A stretch of 64,000 nucleotides of DNA from Vitreoscilla sp. GTDB taxonomy: Bacteria; Pseudomonadota; Gammaproteobacteria; Burkholderiales; Neisseriaceae. The stretch is from contig JASLFS010000074.1 of NCBI GenBank assembly GCA_030150505.1, forward strand, positions 1-64,000, in the 5' to 3' direction. The notes under the pieces were generated by a model. That model was not told the DNA's origin, made no database searches, and saw only the letters and a list, made by a program, of their open reading frames with translations. The position numbers were made by a program, and so were the translations under genes. Positions 8,954 to 18,329 of the stretch are shown here, piece after piece. Positions within the stretch are counted from its first letter, which is position 1. Each line of letters opens with the position of its first letter.

Positions 8954-10222
8954 ATGGCGAAAAAATTTCAAGCTGTTAAGGGCATGAATGATTTGCTTCC
9001 AAAAGACTCTGCTTTTTGGCAAGCATTTGAAGATATTGTAAAAAAATGGGCAAAAAGTTATGCTTATCAGCAAATTAGAACGCCTATAATTGAACCAACT
9101 GGTTTATTTGTTCGTTCAATCGGTGAAGAAACAGATGTTGTTGGTAAGGAAATGTACACCTTCGATGATTATGGTGAATCATTAAGCCTTCGCCCAGAAG
9201 GAACAGCTTCTTGTTTACGAGCTGTTGTTGAGAATAACCTTTTGTATAATGGACCATTGAAATTATGGTACATGGGACCCATGTTTCGTCATGAGAAACC
9301 ACAAAAAGGACGTTATCGTCAGTTTCACCAGGTTGGAATTGAAGCGCTAGGTTATTCTGAGCCCGACGTTGATGCTGAAATTATCGCAATGACTGCGGAT
9401 TTGTGGAAGAAATTAGGCATTTTAGATGATGTTGAGTTGCAAATTAATACTTTAGGGATTCGCGAAGAGCGTGCAGAGCATCGTGCAGCATTAGTGGCTT
9501 ATTTGGAAAAGTATGAGCATTTGCTAGATGAAGATAGCAAGCGCCGTTTGCATACGAATCCATTGCGAGTTTTGGATACCAAAAATCCAGAATTGCAAGA
9601 GATTGCAAACAATGCACCAAAGCTGATTGCTTATTTGGGTGAAGAGTCTTTAAAGCATTACGAACAATTCAAATTGTTGCTAAATCATTTGGGTATTAAA
9701 TATGTAGAAAATCCTCGTTTAGTTCGTGGATTGGATTACTATAATATGACAGTATTTGAATGGGTAACTACCAAACTTGGTTCTCAAGGAACAATTTGTG
9801 GTGGTGGTCGTTATGATGGATTGATTGAAGAGCTTGGTGGTAAGCCGACACCATCTGTTGGATTTGCAATTGGTATAGAGCGGTTATTATTGCTGGTTCA
9901 AGAATTTGGTTCATTAGTAAGTAATGATGTATCTGATGTTTATGTTATGCACCAAGGTGAAGATGCATTAAAAGTCGCAATGACTTTGGCTAAAGAAATG
10001 AGAGATCATGATTTAGCAGTGGGTTTGCATTATGGTAGCCATGGTTTTAAAAATCAAATGAAACGAGCAGATAATTCTGGAGCGAAGTTTGCCATTATTT
10101 TAGGCGACAATGAAGTGAAGGAACAAACTGTAACATTGAAAGACTTACGAGGAGACCGTGGTCAAATCACTGTTGCACAATCTGCGTTATTAGAACAACT
10201 AAATAATTGGAATAATTGTTAA
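8954..10222 (+). CDS. hisS: Histidyl-tRNA synthetase
   Basis: A 422-residue class II aminoacyl-tRNA synthetase. The KGMNDLLP start (residues 9-16), motif 2 region FRHEKPQKGRYRQFHQ, the HisA motif LVRGLDYYNMTVFEW and the motif 3 region GGRYDGLIEELGG are all seen. It lies 23 bases after ispG in the same transcription unit, followed immediately by yfgM. Confidence 0.97.
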   Translation: MAKKFQAVKGMNDLLPKDSAFWQAFEDIVKKWAKSYAYQQIRTPIIEPTGLFVRSIGEETDVVGKEMYTFDDYGESLSLRPEGTASCLRAVVENNLLYNGPLKLWYMGPMFRHEKPQKGRYRQFHQVGIEALGYSEPDVDAEIIAMTADLWKKLGILDDVELQINTLGIREERAEHRAALVAYLEKYEHLLDEDSKRRLHTNPLRVLDTKNPELQEIANNAPKLIAYLGEESLKHYEQFKLLLNHLGIKYVENPRLVRGLDYYNMTVFEWVTTKLGSQGTICGGGRYDGLIEELGGKPTPSVGFAIGIERLLLLVQEFGSLVSNDVSDVYVMHQGEDALKVAMTLAKEMRDHDLAVGLHYGSHGFKNQMKRADNSGAKFAIILGDNEVKEQTVTLKDLRGDRGQITVAQSALLEQLNNWNNC

Positions 10223-10224
10223 TT

Positions 10225-10851
10225 ATGGCAGCTTTCGATTTACAAGATCAGGAAGAGTTGGACAATTTCAAACGCATGTGGAAAAGCTGGGGAAAATGGG
10301 TTTTCACGCTGTTAGTGCTAATTGCATTCTCTTATCTTGGTTATGTTATATATCAAGGTCAACAAGAGAAAAAAGATGAGCAAGCAGCTGCAGTTTTAGC
10401 TCATTTAGTAGAAGAGGCGAATGCCAATAATACGAAGTCAGTATTGCAAGATTTAAAAACATTGCAAGAAGACTTCCCTCAAAGTATTTCTACTACTCAG
10501 GCGACATTAATGGCAGCGGCAACTGCTTTTGATGAGGGTAAATATGATGATGCTGAGAAGCATTTATTGTGGGCTCAAGCTCAAAATAAAAATGCTTTAA
10601 TTGATGCGCAAATTTTACAGCGTTTGGCTACAATCAAATTGCAGCAGCAAAAATTTGATGAGGCATTAAAATTTGCACAAACTAAGGTTGCAGATGAATA
10701 TGAAGTTATGATGCTAGAGTTGCAGGGTGACATTTATGTTGCGAAAGGTGATAGTAAAAACGCAAAAGCTAAATATGCTGAAGCGTTGCCAAAAGCAGAT
10801 AAAGAATTACCAGGCTATGAGCTTTTACAACTAAAGGCATCGCAATCATAA
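10225..10851 (+). CDS. yfgM: YfgM-family tetratricopeptide membrane protein
   Basis: A 208-residue inner-membrane protein with one N-terminal transmembrane helix (about residues 24-44, VFTLLVLIAFSYLGYVIY) and a periplasmic TPR domain (PF09976 type). In E. coli YfgM is an ancillary SecYEG/PpiD chaperone partner. ATG 10225 is preferred since it matches the Neisseria protein start; an upstream TTG at 10216 has a closer GGA and cannot be excluded. The next gene in most relatives is bamB, but it is missing here. Confidence 0.85.
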   Translation: MAAFDLQDQEELDNFKRMWKSWGKWVFTLLVLIAFSYLGYVIYQGQQEKKDEQAAAVLAHLVEEANANNTKSVLQDLKTLQEDFPQSISTTQATLMAAATAFDEGKYDDAEKHLLWAQAQNKNALIDAQILQRLATIKLQQQKFDEALKFAQTKVADEYEVMMLELQGDIYVAKGDSKNAKAKYAEALPKADKELPGYELLQLKASQS

Positions 10852-10861
10852 TGCAAGATGA

Positions 10862-10944
10862 GACTAATAGTGCGATTGGCACTATTAGTCATTTAAAATG
10901 ATAATATTCTTTTATAAAGAATATTTACTGTAGTGATTACAGTA
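10862..10944. repeat. Three tandem perfect hairpins between yfgM and der
   Basis: Hairpin 1: 12-bp arms 10862-10873 and 10879-10890 (GACTAATAGTGC, loop GATTG). Hairpin 2: 10-bp arms 10903-10912 and 10916-10925 (AATATTCTTT, loop TAT). Hairpin 3: 7-bp arms 10926-10932 and 10938-10944 (TACTGTA, loop GTGAT). None is followed by a T run, so they are not classical terminators; processing or mRNA-stability elements, or a regulatory leader for der, are possible. Confidence 0.7.
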
Positions 10945-10961
10945 GACATAAGAGTAAATTT

Positions 10962-12416
10962 ATGAAACCGACTATTGTACTAGTTGGCAGACCCAATGTT
11001 GGTAAGTCCACTTTATTTAATCGATTGACACGTAGCAAAGATGCTCTAGTAGCTGACTTGCCTGGTTTAACACGTGATCGGCATTATGGACACGGTAGGA
11101 TGGGCGATAAGCCTTATTTGGTTGTAGATACTGGCGGTTTTGAGCCTATTGTAGATAGTGGTATTTTGCATGAAATGGCTCGTCAAACTTTACAAGCTGT
11201 TGATGAAGCAGATGCAGTTATTTTTTTAGTAGATGCTAGAACTGGGCTGACACCTCAAGATAAGCTTATAGCCAATGCACTTCGCCAAACAGAAAGACCT
11301 GTATATTTAGCTGTTAATAAAGCTGAAGGTTCAAACAGAAGTGTTGTTGGAGCTGAGTTTTATGAACTTGGTTTAGATGATCCTTGGATTATTTCTTCAG
11401 CACATGGTGATGGCGTGTATGATTTAATTCATACTGTTTTAGAAGAGTTTCCTGAAGAAGATGAAGAGCAAGAAGTAAAAGATTATCCAGTATTTGCAGT
11501 AATTGGACGACCAAATGTGGGTAAATCTACTTTGGTTAATGCAATTTTAGGAGAAGAGAGGGTTATTGCTTTTGACCAAGCAGGGACTACTCGAGATTCT
11601 ATTCATATCGATTTTGAGCGTGGGGATAAACCTTATACCATTATTGATACAGCAGGTGTTCGTCGTCGTGGTAAAGTTAGTGAAGCCATTGAAAAATTCT
11701 CAGTAATTAAAACCATGCAAGCCATTGAAGCGGCAAATGTTGTTGTATTGGTTATGGACGCTGGTCAAGATATTGCGGAACAAGATGCTACGATTGCAGG
11801 ATTTGCTTTAGAAGCAGGTAAGGCTTTAGTGATTGCAATCAATAAGTGGGATAGTGTTGATGCAGAAAGAAAATTGGAAATTAAGAAAGAAATTGCTAGA
11901 AAATTGTATTTCTTAGATTTTGCAAAATATCACTATATTTCAGCATTGAAAGTTAAAGGCATTGATGATTTGTTTAAATCAATTAATCAGTCTTATCAAT
12001 CAGCAATGCTAAAAATGTCAACACCAAAAATTACACGAGTATTGCAAACAGCAATTGAAAGACAGCAACCACCACGCGCTGGTTTGATTCGTCCTAAAAT
12101 GCGTTATGCTCACCAAGGTGGTAGCAATCCTCCTATTATTGTTATTCATGGTAATGCATTACAAAAAGTACCTGAAAGCTATACGCGCTATTTGGTTCAA
12201 ACGTTTAGAAAAGCTTTTCATTTAGAAGGAACGCCATTAAGGGTTCAGTATAAATCGACAGATAATCCTTATGCGAATGAAGAAGGTGTAAAACCTAAAG
12301 CGGAAACATTAAGACGAGTGTCTTTAAGTAATCGTATTGCAAAAAGCGAAGCGAAAAAGCAATTCAAGACAAAAAACAAAAAGAAAGTTAGCATTAAGAA
12401 AACAAATTCTCGCTAA
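10962..12416 (+). CDS. der: Ribosome-biogenesis GTPase Der (EngA)
   Basis: A 484-residue protein with two tandem GTPase domains and a C-terminal KH-like domain, required for 50S maturation. The G1 motifs GRPNVGKS are at 9-16 and 182-189, with DTGG and DTAG as G3 and NKAE and NKWD as G4. The C-terminus ends in a Lys-rich tail (KTKNKKKVSIKK). Its promoter region is the hairpin-rich 110 bases after yfgM, and hfq follows after 79 bases. Confidence 0.96.
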   Translation: MKPTIVLVGRPNVGKSTLFNRLTRSKDALVADLPGLTRDRHYGHGRMGDKPYLVVDTGGFEPIVDSGILHEMARQTLQAVDEADAVIFLVDARTGLTPQDKLIANALRQTERPVYLAVNKAEGSNRSVVGAEFYELGLDDPWIISSAHGDGVYDLIHTVLEEFPEEDEEQEVKDYPVFAVIGRPNVGKSTLVNAILGEERVIAFDQAGTTRDSIHIDFERGDKPYTIIDTAGVRRRGKVSEAIEKFSVIKTMQAIEAANVVVLVMDAGQDIAEQDATIAGFALEAGKALVIAINKWDSVDAERKLEIKKEIARKLYFLDFAKYHYISALKVKGIDDLFKSINQSYQSAMLKMSTPKITRVLQTAIERQQPPRAGLIRPKMRYAHQGGSNPPIIVIHGNALQKVPESYTRYLVQTFRKAFHLEGTPLRVQYKSTDNPYANEEGVKPKAETLRRVSLSNRIAKSEAKKQFKTKNKKKVSIKKTNSR

Positions 12417-12495
12417 ATATGTTAGCATAGAAAACTATGCGATGTATCACAAACTTATAAAACCGATTTATCAATCCTGAGGGAGTCTAAATTAA

Positions 12496-12756
12496 ATGAA
12501 TAATAAAGGACAATTACTACAAGATCCTTTTCTAAACGCATTACGAAAAGAGCACGTTCCAGTATCAATTTACTTAGTAAATGGGATTAAATTACAAGGT
12601 CAAGTTGAATCATTTGACCAGTATGTTGTTTTGTTGCGTAATACATCAGTAACACAAATGGTTTATAAGCATGCTATTTCTACTGTAGTTCCATCTCGTT
12701 CAGTGAGTATCAATCACGAAGGTCGTAGTGGTAGTACAGCTGAAGCAAGCGAATAA
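12496..12756 (+). CDS. hfq: RNA-binding protein Hfq
   Basis: An 86-residue Sm-like hexameric RNA chaperone that pairs small RNAs with mRNAs. The Sm1 core (VYLVNGIKLQGQVESFDQY, about 27-46) and Sm2 motif YKHAIST (about 56-62) are clear. It has a strong ribosome site (GAGGGAG) and its own terminator. A 6-bp hairpin (GCATAG/CTATGC, 12425-12440) lies between der and hfq, without T run. Confidence 0.95.
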   Translation: MNNKGQLLQDPFLNALRKEHVPVSIYLVNGIKLQGQVESFDQYVVLLRNTSVTQMVYKHAISTVVPSRSVSINHEGRSGSTAEASE

Positions 12757-12763
12757 AATATTC

Positions 12764-12794
12764 AAAGCCTCTCTTTAATAGAGAGGCTTTTTTT
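12764..12794. terminator. Terminator of hfq, probably bidirectional
   Basis: Perfect 10-bp arms AAAGCCTCTC/GAGAGGCTTT (12764-12773 and 12781-12790), loop TTTAATA, T run after it. The convergent small gene at 12793-13089 ends inside the T run, so the hairpin may serve both strands. Confidence 0.9.
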
Positions 12795-13089
12795 ATTCAT
12801 CATAAACAATTCCTTGCATTTTCTCTTCAGTGCTCATATTGTTATAAGCATTCAACCAAATATTTTCTTCTGATAGTTGTATGGTTTCTTGTTGAGTGAC
12901 TTGTGCTTCTTGAATAATATTTGTATTGTTTTCACTTTTTGTGAATATAAATATCATCATAAAAATAATTAAATTAAGACAGATAATTTTACTAAGGCTT
13001 GTTGTAAGCTGATTCTTTATGTATTTTAGTGGCTTACTAAGATTTGAATGGCTATAAAGCTGAGGAAGAATTGATAGTTGATGTTTCAT
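12793..13089 (-). CDS. Small single-pass membrane protein, function unknown
   Basis: A 98-residue protein that I do not recognise. A hydrophobic helix spans about residues 34-50 (IICLNLIIFMMIFIF), after a basic N-terminal half, and an acidic, Gln/Asn-rich tail follows; charge places the N-terminus inside the cell. AAGGGGC precedes the ATG at good spacing. Expression is plausible because it ends at a terminator shared with hfq. Confidence 0.55.
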   Translation of the reverse strand: MKHQLSILPQLYSHSNLSKPLKYIKNQLTTSLSKIICLNLIIFMMIFIFTKSENNTNIIQEAQVTQQETIQLSEENIWLNAYNNMSTEEKMQGIVYDE

Positions 13090-13247
13090 TTTTGCCCCTT
13101 GTTTATTTGTAACAATAAATCAAGTTTACCTTTGTTTTTATCAAGAGACAAATTGAATTTGTCTATCTATACTGAATTTCTTCATTAATTTCTAAATCAT
13201 ATTTTATGCATGAAATGGTTGCTGGATTATTTTGCCTATTTGAAATA

Positions 13248-13283
13248 TAAAAAAGCAGCACTATGACTAGTGCTGCTTTTTTT
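13248..13283 (-). terminator. Terminator of purL
   Basis: 9-bp stem GCAGCACTA/TAGTGCTGC (13255-13263 and 13268-13276), loop TGAC, flanked by A and T runs. It follows the purL stop on the minus strand. Confidence 0.9.
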
Positions 13284-13299
13284 AAAGCCAATGAGAAGG

Positions 13300-16200
13300 T
13301 TAGGCTAGGGCTTTTCTTGCATTTGCAAACATGCGATACCAAGCACTCAAATGTTCCCATTCTTCTGGATGCCAGCTCATCTGAACCGCTTTAAAGACAC
13401 GTTCTGGATGAGGCATCATAATAGTTGTACGACCATCTTGGCTAGTTACAGCAGCAATTGCTTCTGGTGATCCATTTGGATTCAGAGGATATTGTTGTGT
13501 TGCTTGCCCATGGCCATCGACATATTGTGCTGCAATTTTGACTTGGCTAATATCTGCTGTGTTTTCAAAAAGAGCACGGCCTTCTCCATGGCTGACAACA
13601 ACGGGAATAATGCTATCTGCCATGTCTTGGAAAAATAGAGAAGGGGATTTTGCTAATTTAAGCATACTGACACGAGCTTCAAACTGCTCAGATTCATTGC
13701 GAGCAAATGTTGGCCAGTTTTCAGTGCCAGGGATGATGCTGGCTAAATTACTCATCATTTGACAGCCATTACATACGCCTAGGCTTAATGTATCTTGGCG
13801 ATTAAAGAAGCTAGCAAACATATCACGCAATTGATTATTGAATAATATGCTTTTTGCCCAACCTTGTCCTGCACCTAGTACATCACCATAACTAAAACCA
13901 CCACAAGCTGCTAATGATTGGAAGTTTGCAAGGTCAACTTTACCTGTCATTAAATCGCTCATGTGAACATCATAAGCATCGAAGCCGGCTTGTGTGAAAG
14001 CAGCAGCCATTTCAACTTGTCCGTTTACGCCTTGCTCACGCAATATTGCGATTTTAGGCTTAATGCCGCTGGCAATGTAAGGTGCTGCAATATCTTCATT
14101 GACATCAAATGTTGTATGAGCGAAAAGCGCACTTGCTTTATCATCACTTAGCAATGCAAATTCGCTATCAGCACAAACAGGATTATCACGTAGTTTTTGG
14201 ATATGGTAGCTGGTTTCTGACCAAGCTTTTTGCATATCAAGACGTGATTCGCTTAGTAGGACAGTATTGCCATTTTGGATAACTAAGCGGTCGCTGCCAC
14301 TGAGGTGTCCCAATAAATGAATGCTGTTGGTTAAGTTGTGTTCAGAGAATAATGCACGAATTTCAGCAACATCGTCATTGTGAACTTGAATGACTGCACC
14401 AAGTTCTTCGTTAAATAACGAGCGAATCGTTGCATCTTTTAAATTATGGCTATTTGGTGTAGCTGCTTCAATAACACTTGTAATATCAATATTTAAGCCA
14501 ATATGACTGGCAAACATCATTTCGGTAAGCGTTGTTAGTAAGCCACCATCACCGCGATCATGGTAAGACAATAATTTATTGTCATTAACCAGTTCTTGGA
14601 TAATTTGATAGAAGCTTGCTAATTTATCGCCATTTTCAATATCTGGAGCAAAATCAGTTAGTGATTTGTAGACTTGAGTTAATGCGCTACCGCCTAAGCG
14701 TGAAGCACCTGAACCTAAATCGATTAGCAACAAACTAGAGTCTTCAACATGCTTTAATTCTGGCGTAACTGTTTTCTTAACATCTTGTACTGGTGCAAAA
14801 GCAGTGATAATGAGTGATAGAGGAGATGTAATTGATTTCTCCATGTCATTATCTTGCCATACAGTTTTCATAGATAAAGAATCTTTACCAACAGGAATGC
14901 TGATATTCAGTTCTTGGCAAAGATTTGAAACAGCTTCGACAGTGCGATACAGTTTTTCATCTTCACCGGCATTGCCACAAGGAGCCATCCAGTTTGCAGA
15001 TAATTTAATATTGCCTAATTTACCAATGTTAACGCTAGCAATATTGGTGATTGCTTCACCAATTGCCATGCGGCCTGAAGCTGGCGCATTGAATAATGCT
15101 AAAGGTGCTTTTTCACCCATTGACATTGCTTCGCCGTGGCATGTATCAAAACCCATGCTTGTAACAGCGGCATTCGCTACAGGAGTTTGGAAGCGACCAA
15201 CCATTTGGTCTCGAGCTGTTAAGCCCCCAACACTTCGGTCACCGATGGTGATTAAGAAGTTTTTGCTAGCGACTGTTGGTAAGCGTAGTATGCGGTATAC
15301 GCTATCTTTTAAGTCAATTTTGCTGGTATCAAAAGCTGTATTTTGTGGCGCAATGTAATTGTCTTCGCGCGTTGTTTTTGGTGGTTTACCTAGTAATACA
15401 TTTAATGGTAAATCTACTGGGTTATTACTAAATAAGTCATCTCTTACTTGTAAGTGACCATCTTCAGTAGCTGTTCCCACAACAGCAAATGGACTGCGCT
15501 CGCGTTCACAGATGGCACGGAATGTTTCTAAGCTTTCTGGTGCGATGGCTAAAACATAGCGCTCTTGTGCTTCATTGCACCAGATTTCCATTGGGCTTAA
15601 GCCATGCTCTTCTAGAGGGACATCACGCAGTTTGAAAATGGCACCGCGGCCTGCATCATTAACTAATTCAGGGAAGGCATTTGAAAGACCGCCTGCGCCA
15701 ACATCATGAATTGAAATGATTGGGTTTGCATCTCCAAGTTGCCAACAGCGATCAATGACTTCTTGTGCTCGGCGTTCAATTTCAGGGTTGCCTCGTTGAA
15801 CGGAGTCAAAGTCTAAATTCTCACTGTTTGCACCTGTATCCATACTTGATGCAGCGCCACCGCCTAGACCGATTAATAAGCCTGGACCACCTAATTGAAT
15901 TAATAATGAGCCAGCTGCAAAGATATGTTTTTCAGTTTGTGCTGCTTGAATATTACCCAAACCACCTGCCAGCATAATTGGTTTGTGGTAGCCGCGCATT
16001 TTATCTTCATGCTGTTCTTCAAAAGTTCTGAAGTAACCTAGTAGGTTAGGGCGACCAAATTCATTGTTAAATGCAGCGCCACCAATTGGGCCATCAATCA
16101 TAATATCTAAAGCACTACTAATTCGCTCTGGCTTACCATATTGTGATTGATGATGCGAATATTGTTCCCAAGGTTGGGTGAATTCAGGAATGTTTAAATT

Positions 16201-17226
16201 TGATACGCTAAAGCCTGTTAAGCCAGCTTTAGGGCGAGCACCACGACCAGTCGCACCTTCATCACGAATTTCACCGCCAGCACCAGTTGAGGCTCCGGCG
16301 AAAGGAGAAATGGCTGTTGGGTGGTTGTGTGTCTCCACTTTCATCACGATATGAGTGTCTTCATCGTGATAGCGATAGCCTTGATCTTGGTTGGCTGTCG
16401 GGTAGAAACGTTTTATATTGGCACCTTCAATTACAGAAGCATTGTCTTTGTAGGCGACAATGGTTCCTTCTGGACTTGCTTTGTGGGTGTCACGAATCAT
16501 GCCAAACAGGGTTTTATCTTGTTTTTCGCCATCCAATGTGAAATCTGCATTGAATATTTTATGGCGACAATGTTCTGAGTTTGCTTGTGCAAACATCATT
16601 AATTCTACATCGCTTGGATTGCGACCTAGTTTTTGATAGTTCTCAAATAGATAGTCAATTTCATCAGGAGATAGTGCAAGTCCTAATTGTTGGTTAGCAT
16701 GAACTAATTGAGCTTTGCCACCTGATAGGATATCAATTGAGTTATAGGTTTTAGCTTCAGGATGAATGAAAAGTTGGTTTGCATCTTGCAATGTAGGCAA
16801 AATGGTTTCAGTCATTCTGTCATGCAAAATATTGAGCCAAAGTTTTTTATCGGCTTCTGTTAAATTTCCTTCAATCCAAACAGCCATACCACGCTCAATG
16901 CGGTTAATATTATTTAAACCACAGTTATTCGCAATATCGGTTGCTTTTGATGCCCAAGCTGAAATGGTGCCTAAGCGAGGGGTAATCAGGAAAAGATGTT
17001 TTTGTTCAGAAGGGTTGGGTAATTCAGTTTGAGACGCGTCGAGGAGGGCGCATAATGCATCAATTGAAGAAGCTTGCAAAGCATTTTGACTATCGATAAA
17101 GTACCAAAATTCGGTACTCAGGTGCACATCAATTGGCAGGCCAAGTTGTTGTGCTTTTTGCATTAATTTATCCAGACGGAACTGAGACAGTGCCACTGGA
17201 CCTCGCAAAGATAAAACCGCTGACAT
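13300..17226 (-). CDS. purL: Phosphoribosylformylglycinamidine synthase (large, single-chain form)
   Basis: A protein of about 1308 residues for the fourth step of purine synthesis, converting FGAR and glutamine to FGAM. The AIRS-like synthase half contains DVELMMFAQANSEHCRHKIF and KVETHNHPTAISPFAGASTG; the C-terminal glutaminase domain has its nucleophile in LGVCNGCQMMSN and the catalytic HGEGRALF and MPHPERVF motifs. The frame is open to 17283, but MSAVLSLRGPVALSQFR at 17226 matches the known Neisseria/E. coli start and 17283 has no ribosome site. It is divergent from glnB. Confidence 0.96.
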   Translation of the reverse strand: MSAVLSLRGPVALSQFRLDKLMQKAQQLGLPIDVHLSTEFWYFIDSQNALQASSIDALCALLDASQTELPNPSEQKHLFLITPRLGTISAWASKATDIANNCGLNNINRIERGMAVWIEGNLTEADKKLWLNILHDRMTETILPTLQDANQLFIHPEAKTYNSIDILSGGKAQLVHANQQLGLALSPDEIDYLFENYQKLGRNPSDVELMMFAQANSEHCRHKIFNADFTLDGEKQDKTLFGMIRDTHKASPEGTIVAYKDNASVIEGANIKRFYPTANQDQGYRYHDEDTHIVMKVETHNHPTAISPFAGASTGAGGEIRDEGATGRGARPKAGLTGFSVSNLNIPEFTQPWEQYSHHQSQYGKPERISSALDIMIDGPIGGAAFNNEFGRPNLLGYFRTFEEQHEDKMRGYHKPIMLAGGLGNIQAAQTEKHIFAAGSLLIQLGGPGLLIGLGGGAASSMDTGANSENLDFDSVQRGNPEIERRAQEVIDRCWQLGDANPIISIHDVGAGGLSNAFPELVNDAGRGAIFKLRDVPLEEHGLSPMEIWCNEAQERYVLAIAPESLETFRAICERERSPFAVVGTATEDGHLQVRDDLFSNNPVDLPLNVLLGKPPKTTREDNYIAPQNTAFDTSKIDLKDSVYRILRLPTVASKNFLITIGDRSVGGLTARDQMVGRFQTPVANAAVTSMGFDTCHGEAMSMGEKAPLALFNAPASGRMAIGEAITNIASVNIGKLGNIKLSANWMAPCGNAGEDEKLYRTVEAVSNLCQELNISIPVGKDSLSMKTVWQDNDMEKSITSPLSLIITAFAPVQDVKKTVTPELKHVEDSSLLLIDLGSGASRLGGSALTQVYKSLTDFAPDIENGDKLASFYQIIQELVNDNKLLSYHDRGDGGLLTTLTEMMFASHIGLNIDITSVIEAATPNSHNLKDATIRSLFNEELGAVIQVHNDDVAEIRALFSEHNLTNSIHLLGHLSGSDRLVIQNGNTVLLSESRLDMQKAWSETSYHIQKLRDNPVCADSEFALLSDDKASALFAHTTFDVNEDIAAPYIASGIKPKIAILREQGVNGQVEMAAAFTQAGFDAYDVHMSDLMTGKVDLANFQSLAACGGFSYGDVLGAGQGWAKSILFNNQLRDMFASFFNRQDTLSLGVCNGCQMMSNLASIIPGTENWPTFARNESEQFEARVSMLKLAKSPSLFFQDMADSIIPVVVSHGEGRALFENTADISQVKIAAQYVDGHGQATQQYPLNPNGSPEAIAAVTSQDGRTTIMMPHPERVFKAVQMSWHPEEWEHLSAWYRMFANARKALA

Positions 17227-17396
17227 TCTATCACTCACAAAGCATTGAAATGGGTGTGTATGATACCGCAAATTTGGTAGCATTTCTGTTAAATTAACAA
17301 ATATAGTGATAAATAATTACAAAGAGATTGCTAATAATTACGCTGAATATGTTGATGTAATATATATTTATAATATTTACTGTTGAAGGACGAATG

Positions 17397-17735
17397 ATGA
17401 AAAAAATTGAAGCAATCATTAAACCATTTAAATTAGATGATGTTCGTGAAGCATTAACGGAGGTTGGGGTTTCAGGTATGACTGTTTCAGAAGTTAAAGG
17501 ATTCGGTCGACAAAAAGGGCATACCGAAATTTATCGTGGTGCTGAATATGCTGTGGATTTTTTACCAAAAATAAAATTGGAAATTGTTTTACCAGATAAT
17601 TTGGCGGATCAAGCTATAGAAGTGATTATTCAATCTGCTTATTCAGGCAAAATCGGAGATGGTAAAATTTTTGTATCAACGATAGATGAAGCCATTCGCA
17701 TTCGTACGGGTGAGCGTGGCGAAGATGCTATTTAA
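17397..17735 (+). CDS. glnB: Nitrogen regulatory protein P-II
   Basis: A 112-residue trimeric signal protein that senses ATP/ADP and 2-oxoglutarate. The T-loop with uridylylation site Tyr51 (RGAEYAVDF) and the C-terminal signature GKIGDGKIFV are present. ATG 17397 is chosen over the adjacent 17394 because AAGGA then sits 6 bases away and the canonical MKKIEAIIKPFK results. glnB stands alone, divergent from purL; the glutamine synthetase gene, its classical indirect target, lies 30 kb away. Confidence 0.95.
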   Translation: MKKIEAIIKPFKLDDVREALTEVGVSGMTVSEVKGFGRQKGHTEIYRGAEYAVDFLPKIKLEIVLPDNLADQAIEVIIQSAYSGKIGDGKIFVSTIDEAIRIRTGERGEDAI

Positions 17736-17755
17736 TCATTGAGTGTTAGATTTGT

Positions 17756-17785
17756 TATAAAAAAAGGTGTGGGATTAGCCACACC
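17756..17785 (-). terminator. Terminator of the DUF3149 microprotein gene
   Basis: 7-bp stem GGTGTGG/CCACACC (17766-17772 and 17779-17785) with, on the minus strand, a run of seven U directly after it. It lies between convergent glnB and the DUF3149 gene; on the plus strand no T run follows. Confidence 0.75.
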
Positions 17786-17835
17786 ATAAGCTCTTATATA
17801 GAGGAATGAAAGATTTTTACAATCAGGTATTTTAA

Positions 17836-17976
17836 TTATTTTTCGGCTTTCGCATCTTGATTGACTTGTTTACGAACCCAGAAGAATAAGAATATTGCAA
17901 TCACGATAATGACAGCAATAGTAACAATTGACAAAATACCCACATCAGATTTGAATAACTCAGCCCACAACTCCAT
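17836..17976 (-). CDS. DUF3149-family membrane microprotein
   Basis: A 46-residue protein starting MELWAELFKSDVGILS, with one transmembrane helix (about residues 13-34, mostly Ile/Val/Phe) and a short charged tail (RKQVNQDAKAEK). The MELWxELFxSDxG start is the DUF3149 pattern, small proteins common in Beta- and Gammaproteobacteria with no known function. AAGGAC sits 7 bases before the ATG. It has its own terminator and, upstream, a perfect FNR-type palindrome at the expected place, so anaerobic or microaerobic induction is likely (inference). Confidence 0.8.
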   Translation of the reverse strand: MELWAELFKSDVGILSIVTIAVIIVIAIFLFFWVRKQVNQDAKAEK

Positions 17977-18043
17977 ATTATGTCCTTTTATGCGAAATAA
18001 ATAAGTGTGCTTATTAATATTTTAGATAACTTTATGCTAAATA

Positions 18044-18092
18044 TGATTATTATTGTAGTCTGAAATAATAAGTTAACCTTGATTCACATCAA
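18044..18092 (-). promoter_or_regulatory. FNR-type class II promoter for the DUF3149 gene
   Basis: TTGATTCACATCAA at 18079-18092 is a perfect match to the FNR consensus TTGAT-N4-ATCAA. On the minus strand a -10 box TACAAT lies at 18057-18052, which puts transcription start near 18044-18045 and the FNR site centre (18085.5) close to -41, the class II activation position. The arms extend to an 8-bp inverted repeat (CCTTGATT/AATCAAGG, 18077-18098). The site also lies 240 bases ahead of tkt on the other strand, where no such geometry is seen. Confidence 0.65.
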
Positions 18093-18329
18093 TCAAGGAG
18101 GGTGCTTAAGTCTTTAAATGATCATTCATTTGACTAAAAGCAACTGTTAATCGTTACTTGTTTTGCAGTCATTTCGGTTTGCTATGGTTTGAAGCTTGAA
18201 ACAGCCATCTAAAACAGGGATAATTTCAATTGTTAAATCATCGTTTCACGTTATTATTTTGAAATGTATGTATGAAATGATTTTAATTCAGTATGTTACT
18301 GATAATTGAACAAATAATTAGGTTACTCA

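Noticed and set aside
13163..13360. Minus-strand frame of 65 codons at the end of purL
   Set aside because: It overlaps the end of purL in another frame and crosses the purL terminator; no ribosome site is visible.
16287..16578. Plus-strand frames inside purL
   Set aside because: Antisense shadows of a well-conserved enzyme domain.
18079..18092. FNR control of tkt
   Set aside because: The site is about 240 bases ahead of tkt, and the matching -10 box lies on the opposite strand towards the DUF3149 gene.
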